From: Thozetella sp. PMI_491
Taxonomy: Eukaryota > Ascomycota > Sordariomycetes > Chaetosphaeriales > Chaetosphaeriaceae
Length of the DNA stretch: 64,000 nt
Direction of reading: 5' to 3'
NCBI GenBank assembly: GCA_021432635.1
Contig: MU270025.1
Span: 1-64,000, forward strand
Made by a program: the position numbers and the translations under genes. How positions within the stretch are numbered: position 1 is the first letter of the stretch; each line of letters starts with the position of its first letter. The notes under the pieces are model-generated. The model was given only the letters and a program-made list of their open reading frames with translations, was not told the DNA's origin and made no database searches. Positions 55,929 to 64,000 of this stretch are shown here, in pieces.

Positions 55929-58900
55929 CTATAACCCCTTGGTTAGGTCACTCTCCGGTTGGCTCTTTTCTCCCTGAAAGCCATAACTCTCAAGGTTACC
56001 AAGCAGCCGCTGTTCGATATACTTTCCATAATCGACACTAACAGTACTGTCTCTCTCGATCCACCGGTGCCAAGCCGAGGCCCAGCCCCCCTTCAGCTCC
56101 TCCACATACAAGGCGCCAACTACAAAGGGGATGGAGACAGCCAATGAGATTCCAACTGGGATCGTTAGTATGAGAACCCCGCCGATAGAGTAGACAGCGT
56201 TGCTTACAGAGCAATCCAGACAATTGTCCAAGCGGCCAGTTCACGTTTCCTGACTCTGTGTCCTTGGGATACTGTTCGACACTCAGAGCAAAGAATGATG
56301 CCATGAAAGACAAGGGGAGCTTGTGAAAATGTTAGAAGATGATATAATGGCACCGTGAGTGTCCACAAAAGGGGTCTTACAAAAATGATGGTAACGACCG
56401 TGAAGACAAGCAGAGTCTATAGAAGGCCATTCTGTCAGCAGCGGGATCCAAAGCATTGAGCGTAGTACAGACATTTCCCTGTCGAGCGGTCTCTTCTGCT
56501 CCTTCACGCGCTATCTGTGCTTCCCACGTATTCGCTTGTTTCTGTTTGAGATCTAGAAGCCGCTCGATCTGCGTTTATTAGCTGGGAGCAATGGCACCGG
56601 TACGTGTATCAGTACAAAGCTTACCTGCTTCTCGACCGTCTCTGCACGGGCTTTGCTGCTACCAAAGCTGTCAAGAGCCCTCTCGACAAGCTCCGAGGCC
56701 TTGTAAAATTGAGAACGCACTTCCTCTGTGGTAGAAGCGTCCCTGCAAAGGTGGGAGATTTCGTCCGACTCAAGTATGTTCCTCTGGTCGTTGAGAACGG
56801 CCTCAATCATCTTGATCTCGTCCAGAATATCCCTGACTTCAGTAAGCAGCCTGACTTCCTTTTGTATATCCAGGTGCTTGAGAAGCGTTGCCCGAAGCTT
56901 GCGGTACTGGTTATTGCGCTCGTCCAAGTTTGATAATTGGGTTGATAGAAATTGAAACTCTCTGAAGAGGCGTGAGTCTCTCTCCTCCTAAGAGTATTGT
57001 AATTAGCATCAGTGGATATTGCATAGAGGCCGGTAAGCGTCCATGGCCATGGTTCACTCACCACGTCGCCGATAGTACCCTCAAACATTTCTACAAACTT
57101 GGTCGACTCGTCGTCCTGACCAAAATTCAAAGTTTTGCAAACCTCAGCCACGATCTGAGAGATAAGATCCGAGGTGTGGTAGAGGGGATCCCTGTATTTA
57201 TCGCTGAGGACGAGATCGTCAATTTTAGAACCCGCGGAGTCTCGGTTAGGGAAGCTGGTGATAACATAGTGCCGAGAATCTGGCCACTTCACAAACCAGA
57301 GCCATAACTGATCCACCATCAGAATGTTATGGCCGCGTTGTTTTCTCGTCTGCGACTTGTTCAGCTTCTGGATCCAACGGGAGACCACCTGGTCACGGTC
57401 TCGGTATGTCGTGTCCGAGAGCATATAGTAATAGGATTGATCTAGGGTTCTTCAAAATCCACAATAATCAGCGATGCGTTTCAGATGTAACACAGCAATG
57501 TACGGTCTACTCACCTTCGGGGATGCAAAGGCAGTCTGCCCGATGGGCCTTCAGCATGCAAATATGCACTGATCACATCCTTGATCTCTGGTCGAAGGCC
57601 AGGAGTATCTTGTGTATCATCAAAAAGCTTCGTAGATATCAGCCTTCCTGGCCTTATGATTTCCTGTACGCGTTTTCCGGCCTTGTCTGGGGATGCCTCA
57701 GCGTCATGGACGTCCCGCCCTTTCATTAGATTGGCAACATCTCTCTGGACGCTGCTGTCCTCGTAACTGATGTATGGCATCTGCAAAATGCGAGCCATTG
57801 AGTCAGATCCCACTCGCGACAACTCTTTTCAGACCAAATAGCTGAACATACCATGATAGCCCAAACTACTGGATCGTTCCGATAGCCATGTCCAAGGGAC
57901 TTCAGTTTTGTTATCTGTGGGTAGACGGACCGCTTCATGAGATCAAATCCGAACATCAGTTACTATTTACAGCACCGAAAACACTCGGCTAATACGTGAT
58001 GAGGAAATACGTACGCTATGGGGCGTCTCATAATCTCTGTAGCCCTGGGGCCAAGGCCACATCTGAAGTTCAAATTTCACAAACAGATCCTATTAACGAG
58101 TTAAGTGACCGCTGAACAAAGACATTGGTTGAACACACTCACCACAACCCAAGACATCTGCCAAAAATGGTTAACGATGAAGTCTATACAGCCCAGGGAG
58201 AACGAGATAGGCTCACATTGTTCATTGGCAAGTGATACCATTGGCACATGGGTGGCCCATGCGATTTCGGGAATAGGTCGTGAGGGGTTTTATTTCCGTA
58301 CACGAACCTATCGACGGTTGGATAGAGTCGTACGTGCGAGTCAGGGAAGTTGTCGTAGGCGGCGTATAGCTCTCGGGCCGACATCTCTAGCACTTGACAA
58401 GCCTTTTGTTGATCATCAGTACGGAATGTTGGCTCCAATGCAGTAAGCATCGGTCCAATCACCCTCTGCGGGCTGTTCAAGAGATCCAACACGCTGCGCG
58501 CCACGGTCACTGGCAGTGGCAGAACCTGGGCTGGTAAATAGCCTTTCTTGTTCTTCTGATCTGGCCGTGCTCCTGATGCCAAAAGCTGTTTCACGAAGTC
58601 TCTGCAGAAGTCTCCTCCTCTCTTGACGGCGGCGTGAAGCACCGTGTTGCCTTCGAAGTCCTTGCGCTCGAGATTGAAGCTTCGAGTTGCCAGCAACAAG
58701 TCGAAGACCTTTCTAGAGCCGTACTCAGCGGCGATGTGCAGGGCAGTCTGGCCATTCCTGTTCAGCACGGTCAGGTCTGCTGATTGATTCATCAGGTCGG
58801 TGATGGTGTCTCTGTCGTCGCTCTTTGCTGCTGATAATATTTGATGGCTCTTGATGGATGCTAACATATAGTTCACATATCGCTGGAACTCGTAGTCCTG

Positions 58901-60504
58901 CGTGCCTCTAAACTTGGCGATCTCGGCGATCCCGGTCTCTTGGTCCAAGAGAAAATCAAAGGAGTCTATAAGATGCCATTCTTCTTGGGCCCCATCCTTG
59001 GATCCCGTTCTTCTGTTAGGAGCCTGAGAGGAGGAACTATCGAGAGTGGCACCAGCCTCCAAGATGGCCGAGAGTGATACGTCTTGCTGGATGAGGCGAT
59101 CACGAAGCAGCTGCTGCATTTGTGATGTGATAGGAGTTCCCGGGGAGAAACTCTTGAACAGCTTGGAGTCTCTTGATACCTTCAGCTGGGCGATGGTGAA
59201 AGCGACCAAGCTGTCTGTAGATGTCCAAGGAGCACCAAAGAAGCTGATTGCCGCGGTGTTCTCCAGCAAGCCACTCTCTTCGAACTTTTCATCGAGTAGC
59301 TTTGATATCAAGACGTTCCCGTAACCGTGGGCGATCAGAACCACTTTACGGGACGGGACATTCTTCCTGAGTTTCGTGAGTTCCTCGTTCAGCTCCTGCG
59401 CGGCAGCGTCAAAGTCGATGGAAGTATTGGTGTGGGAGGCAAGATCGAGCCCAAAGCAAATGACTCGCGCCACTGGTAGGAGCTTTCGAATCATAGTCTT
59501 GTCGACAATCCAGTTGGATGCGGCTGTATTGACGCCCTTGCCCTTGCTGCCTGCGTTGTTTCTCGAGAGACGTAGGTTGCGTGTGTGCTCCCACAAGAAA
59601 TCCTGCTCCCACTCCGGGACCCAGCGCTTGATCAAAACAAAACCGGCTTCCTAGGCAAGGGAAATGTCAGGAAGCCCAATACGGACGAAAACCGAATGGT
59701 AGAGTCTTACATCATCGTATTGGAAGTCGATATTACACTGAATCAGAGTGTCAACCTCCAGATGTTTCAGCGACATGCGCGTATAAGTTGGGCGGGATTC
59801 CTGCTTAATGGTGTCCCCTCTCTTTGACTCATGTTGCTTGCGAAGCTTGCGGGTATGTTCCCAGAGAATATCCTGCTCATGCTCTGGTACCCACCGTTTG
59901 ATCAAGACATAGCTCGCGTCCTGCGCAATGATTAGCGGCATGGCAGATCTGCGACTGTCCACAAGCAACTTACTTGGGGGTCAGACTCCCAGTCAATGTT
60001 GAAGTGCCTAAGCGTCTCGACATCCAAATACTGAAGCGACATACGAGTCCACGTCGGGCGAGCTGAGAAAGACTGTTCTTCTGCCGGATGGCTTGAGCCG
60101 GTTGGGGTCAAATCGTTGTCACCATCCTCGTGGTCTTCTTCCTCGTCGTTTTGCGTCCCAGCTTGGCTTTCCTGATCTGACTGACTCTGGCCATCATTCC
60201 CGGCTGCATCAGTCTGGTTACGTCCCACCGTGCCCAGAGTCGAAGGGGGTTTTGTCTCCTGAGTTGTACTGTGGCTATCTTCGGCCTCGGCGATCGAAGG
60301 ACGACGGTTTCTTGTAGCTTCAGTAGCCTCGCCATGCTGAAATATTGACAAGTCAAGCGAGTTTATGGGATCGCTGACATATGTAACGACAATATCGATA
60401 GACAGCCTCCCATGCTCACCGCCAAATAAGATGTGCGGAGGGCGGATCCATTTCTTGGTCGAGGGAGCTCCGCTTCCTGGCTGATCAGGCTGCGAGGCCT
60501 CCAT
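55929..60504 (-). CDS. ankyrin/CorA-like membrane protein with duplicated N-terminal module, 13 exons
   Basis: Exons: 60504-59974, 59920-59711, 59650-58217, 58157-58143 (15 nt), 58089-58015, 57914-57852, 57780-57515, 57449-57062, 56987-56625, 56568-56473, 56416-56381, 56319-56208, 56155-55929; about 1271 residues. Order: acidic disordered N-terminus; two copies of a module RPTWTRMSLQYLDVETL...RWVPEHEQDILWEHTRKLR (149-204 and 220-274); an alpha/beta-hydrolase-like region (about 290-500) whose elbow reads AHGYGN, lacking the nucleophile Ser; ankyrin repeats (about 522-622); a long linker; coiled coil; two C-terminal helices (TLLVFTVVTIIF plus LPLSFMASFFAL; FGISLAVSIPFVVGALYV) in CorA position but without the GMN motif. 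The junction of exons 5 and 6 is uncertain: the nearer acceptor gives an immediate stop, so I used the in-frame one at 57915. Transport activity is doubtful; role unknown. Confidence 0.75.
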
Positions 60505-61728
60505 TTCGGACGAAGCTAGGCCTGCGGACGGTTCAGGTTTCGGCGGAGAGATAGGGGAGTAAACACCCCGATCATTTGTCAGTTTTTGGGCACCTTGGAG
60601 TTTCTCAATTGTGTCCTTGGTTTTTCGTGTGAAAGATAATGTCGTGTTGTGCAGGCCTCAAAAGTGTGAAGGCTGGGAAATTTGGCTACATGCGGCTGGA
60701 ATCAGGTGCCTTAGCGAAAGTCACCCCTGGAAGCGCCTCCACAGCCAATCGCCGGGCCTAGGCTATAATCGCAAGAGGACAGACCCTCTTGAACAAATAG
60801 TTTCCAGACAGGTCAATTTCCCCCCCAGCAAAGTGACTAAATTTTAGTGCTAGCAGCTTACCACAGTAACAACATTGGTAGCTATTCTCAAGAAATCACA
60901 ACAGAGTATGGACACCTAAGATAACTAGGGAATGCCGACCTAGGGACTTACCCCTGCATTCTTAGTTTTCTTTAACTATACTTTAGTTGTACTGTACAAC
61001 AAATCGAGCAGGTGTGATAGGGCTACAGCCTGTAAGTACCGGCCAGCCTCCCCTTGCTACTCGGGAGCTATGGGTGTCTTTACTTCTATCCTTGAATATT
61101 GGTTGACCTCCGATGGATTCTTTACCTTTGCATTTCTCTTGCACGCATAGCTACATATTCATGAGTGCAGCCAGGGTGGTAGATAACGTTGAACGCGAGG
61201 TTCTTTATGAGTTGGTTGCTAGCCACATGCATTCTGTGTGCTCGAAACCGCGATCTCGGGGTCGCCGAGGTCAGAAAAATATCAGTTAGCGATACTTGCG
61301 CTTTTACGAGAACTAGCTAGAGGAGAGTTAATCTTTGAGGCTACGCAGTGAAGACGCCGACGTCTTTTGCCTTGAGTGGTAGTAGGATGGGGCGCAGACA
61401 GACGACTGTGATTAGGGAACGGATTGCCCAGGTGCCAGCAATTAAGATGTTGAAGGAATGTGAGCTAATGGAGGCTAGAGATGGCGGGGAGTGGGGTTAA
61501 TGTAACAGTTTCTTGTCGCTTGGACGCTCGCTAGCTGCCCGAGTCAAGCATCTTTCTCCGTCTCGAATCAAGCCTCATTTCTTCCCTCGGCTACCTTCTG
61601 GATCCGAGACTGCCGTTCGGTGCCGGCCATCACACAACGCATTCCTCGGAGAGAGAAGCTGGCACATCGGAGCCGCACCATCGGAATCATTCGCCAGCCA
61701 CCGTGAAGCCCTGCCGCCTACACAAGCC
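60505..61728. other. divergent promoter region, 1.2 kb
   Basis: This lies between the ankyrin/CorA-like gene and the ICMT-like gene. The frame of the latter is open from 61513 but has no ATG before 61729. No other gene seen. Confidence 0.5.
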
Positions 61729-62451
61729 ATGTCGCCACTTCCCACAACCGTGAGCCAGGCGTCGTTCGCCGCGGCCGTGTTGGTTGCCACGGCCGGGAGC
61801 TACATGGCGCTCTCCCCGCCCAACCCTAATGCTGCAATTACACCAAAGACAGGCGATGCGATGCGCTGGCTCCACCTGACCCACCAGCACGTATCTAAAG
61901 TAGCAATAGCACCGCTGGGCCTTCTCGCTCTTCACACTTCCAGCCTCGCCCTCCTGTATCCCACCGTCCCATCCTCGGTACTCGGCCACGGCGCGGCGAA
62001 TAAGTTGAACGTCGAGCTGGTCACGTGGTCCTCATCGACGTCCATCCCGTTGGTCCTCCTTCTCTGCGCCGGCATCCCGCTCCGCCTGATAGCGTATTCC
62101 TCGCTGGGCAGGAACTTTACCTTTGCGTTGGCGGAGCCGGACCGCCTGACGACTACCGGAATCTATCGCTACGTCCAGCATCCCAGCTATACGGGACTTG
62201 CGATACTTGTCCTCGGTAACCTGGCGTTGCTGTTCAGAATGGATGGTGCGCTGAGCTGCTGGGTATCGCCACAATTCTACCCCGCGCTACGAGACCTGGA
62301 GTGGATGTCCGCACCCGTGGGTGTCTCCCTCCTTCTTTCTCTGCTCTGGACGCGAGTGAAGCAGGAGGAGAGAATGTTACATGCTAAGTTTGGCCTTCAG
62401 TGGGAGAGGTGGCATGCTGCAACGGCGCGATTTATCCCTTGGTTGCTGTAA
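61729..62451 (+). CDS. isoprenylcysteine carboxyl methyltransferase (ICMT)-like membrane protein
   Basis: A single exon of 240 residues from ATG 61729. Four to six hydrophobic segments are visible. The C-terminal half has the ICMT/PEMT-type signature TTTGIYRYVQHPSYTGLAIL followed by KQEERMLHAKFGLQWERW, which forms the S-adenosylmethionine and prenyl-cysteine site in this family. Authentic Ste14 methylates C-terminal farnesylcysteine of Ras and mating pheromone at the ER; fungal genomes also carry several shorter ICMT-like paralogs. The divergent N-terminus makes a paralog more likely here. Key His (YVQHPSY) and Glu residues are present, so activity is plausible. Confidence 0.8.
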   Translation: MSPLPTTVSQASFAAAVLVATAGSYMALSPPNPNAAITPKTGDAMRWLHLTHQHVSKVAIAPLGLLALHTSSLALLYPTVPSSVLGHGAANKLNVELVTWSSSTSIPLVLLLCAGIPLRLIAYSSLGRNFTFALAEPDRLTTTGIYRYVQHPSYTGLAILVLGNLALLFRMDGALSCWVSPQFYPALRDLEWMSAPVGVSLLLSLLWTRVKQEERMLHAKFGLQWERWHAATARFIPWLL

Positions 62452-62850
62452 CACTTACCCTGCTGGCAGGGTCGTGAGGCTATGTGGCTGAAGGATGTCG
62501 AATAGATGGCTATCTTCTATATCCAGCATACGTGTATATAGTACCTAAGTAGGTACATAGTAGGAAGGTGCATATCCAATAGTTAAGTTGTGTCTCGCCT
62601 ATGAAGTAAATCGGGGCGTTGCTTGGCAATACTACTAGGATGCCGTTAGCTGTGCCGCATTAGCTTTCTTGGTTAAGCCAGGTGTCGTGGAAGGAACAAG
62701 TGAGATTATTTGAGTGGGTTCTTGGGAAACTCGAGAACTAACGGGTTTGCCCTTCCAAGGACACCTTGCTAAATACATTGTCGCCGTCGACGAGTGCCGA
62801 AAGCTTCCTCGGAGCACCAAAGCCACTGAAATTTGGTCGAGCCCAGTCAA
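62452..62850. other. intergenic, 400 nt
   Basis: This holds the 3' end of the ICMT-like gene and the leader of the ankyrin gene. Nothing else seen. Confidence 0.5.
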
Positions 62851-63960
62851 ATGGCGGAAACTACTTTATACGATCACATTGAGGCCGGGGATCTCGCAAG
62901 CGTGCAAGCGGCTCTTTCTTCCGGGGCGCCAGTCAATGCACATTCGAAGTGGGGGACTACCCCTCTCGCGCACGCGATCATCTCTCTCCAGGGCAAGATT
63001 GCGCGCCACCTTCTGGAGCATGGCGCCAGCCCGGAGCTCGGGTTCAAGCGCGAGTGGCAGGTCGAACAACCCTCGTTTGGGTTGAAATTGCCGGATGCAG
63101 CCTCGCCGATGCACCTCGCTGCTATCGCTGGCTCCGCTGAGCTTGTCCAGCTCCTTGCAGACCACGGCGCCGACGTCAACGACCCCAGTGGGCTAGACGA
63201 CGATTCACAGCTGATTCCCCTTCACCTGGCAACGGGCCCGGCCGTCAAGAAGCTGGTGGAGCTTGGTGGCGACGTCTCGCGAAAGAACAACTATGCCTGG
63301 ACGCCTTTGGTCTATGCTATCTCGCGTGGCGACATCCTTGCTGTCCGCATACTTGCTGAGAGCGGTGCCGGGATCGATTTTGAGAGAATCACTCGCTACA
63401 AGATACGAAGATCGTCCCCCGGTGCGGGTGAGAAAGATTCGGAGCAGCTTGTGACCGGAACGTCCTCGCCGCTGCTGGTGAGCACCGGGCACGGTCGCGT
63501 GAATCCTGGGACGGCAGAAATTGTCAGCATCTTGGCGGCCAACGGCGCGGATGTCAACCGCAGATACTTTACGAAATTCAGTGCTGACGGTGAAGACATC
63601 AGCTTCACAGCATTGTCGTTGATCTTTGCTTCGCGCGCTCCGAAGCCCACAATCCGTAGTCCCCACGCCGTCGGCGACATCTATGGGGAGAGGGAGCTGG
63701 CCACCATAACAGCTCTTGTGTCAGCTGGCGCAGACGTTAACAATCCTCCGATTTTGGGATACCTTCTCGAGGGGCAGCTCCCATTCGCCGATTTTGAGCA
63801 CCGGGAGAAAGTACTAGAGCTTCTCGTCTCAAAGGGTGCCAAGATATCCTCTGGAGACTCGCCGCTAGACTTGCTCTCCAATGCTCTAGTTCAGAATCCA
63901 GACGACAGTCAAGCACAGGAACAGCTTCAAAGACTTGCCGTGATTTTAGAGAGAGCTTAG
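62851..63960 (+). CDS. ankyrin-repeat protein
   Basis: A single exon of 369 residues from ATG 62851 (MAETTLYDHIEAGD). Ankyrin repeats cover most of the length: DLASVQAALSSGAPVNAHSK, TPLAHAIISLQGKIARHLLE, SPMHLAAIAGSAELVQLLAD, IPLHLATGPAVKKLVELGGD, TPLVYAISRGDILAVRILAE and later TAEIVSILAANGADVN and ELATITALVSAGADVN. No other domain, signal peptide or membrane helix. Ankyrin proteins mediate protein-protein contacts; the partner is unknown. It is the second ankyrin gene in the last 8 kb, but its repeats are not close copies of those in the ankyrin/CorA-like gene. Confidence 0.85.
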   Translation: MAETTLYDHIEAGDLASVQAALSSGAPVNAHSKWGTTPLAHAIISLQGKIARHLLEHGASPELGFKREWQVEQPSFGLKLPDAASPMHLAAIAGSAELVQLLADHGADVNDPSGLDDDSQLIPLHLATGPAVKKLVELGGDVSRKNNYAWTPLVYAISRGDILAVRILAESGAGIDFERITRYKIRRSSPGAGEKDSEQLVTGTSSPLLVSTGHGRVNPGTAEIVSILAANGADVNRRYFTKFSADGEDISFTALSLIFASRAPKPTIRSPHAVGDIYGERELATITALVSAGADVNNPPILGYLLEGQLPFADFEHREKVLELLVSKGAKISSGDSPLDLLSNALVQNPDDSQAQEQLQRLAVILERA

Positions 63961-64000
63961 ACATCATAAATTCATATACGTATAGGAAGGTTTCAAATGG

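Noticed and set aside
1-64000. LTR elements, DNA transposons or CRISPR-like arrays
   Set aside because: No reverse transcriptase, integrase or transposase reading frame, no long terminal repeats and no regularly spaced repeat array were seen; only the short direct repeats and simple repeats listed.

Overview
The window is nuclear DNA of a filamentous ascomycete (Pezizomycotina, most likely a Sordariomycete). Genes on both strands carry short introns (about 48-124 nt) with GTRNGT donors, CTRAC/CTAAT branch sites and YAG acceptors. Families include a subgroup-C LysM/GH18 chitinase, ankyrin/CorA-like proteins, BCS1-like AAA proteins, TauD-type oxygenases and mucin-stalk membrane proteins. I see no bacterial operon, CRISPR array, tRNA, rRNA or intact transposon. 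Species cannot be told from sequence alone. I assembled exon structures by hand from splice signals and reading-frame continuity.

0.6-8.3 kb looks accessory: a small cysteine-rich secreted protein, a six-bladed beta-propeller of the SMP-30/hetero-Diels-Alderase type, an M20 amidohydrolase and an MFS transporter. 10-28 kb is mostly core: a collagen/mucin-like single-pass membrane protein, a TauD dioxygenase, a conserved fungal protein, a 1174-residue mitochondrial PPR protein, phosphomevalonate kinase (ERG8, sterol/isoprenoid pathway), a 128-residue protein with half a CRIB motif, and an aldehyde dehydrogenase.

29-39.7 kb carries two ribosome-biogenesis genes (ESF2, small-subunit processome; NMD3, 60S export) flanking an orphan gene, then a Cys-rich stalked membrane protein, a BCS1-like AAA ATPase and an NmrA-like reductase. 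39.7-50.7 kb is gene-poor and partly AT-rich; it holds a small zinc-finger/AT-hook protein and a complete 10-exon killer-toxin-family (subgroup C) chitinase.

50.7-64 kb carries a secreted beta-lactamase-fold hydrolase, an aromatic/neutral amino-acid permease whose real C-terminus lies in a cryptic last exon, a 13-exon ankyrin/CorA-like membrane protein with duplicated N-terminal exons and a pseudo-hydrolase domain, an ICMT-like methyltransferase and a second ankyrin protein. The ankyrin/CorA gene, with its NLR-like layout, exon-level duplication, 15-nt micro-exon and one awkward splice junction, is the most unusual locus in the window.
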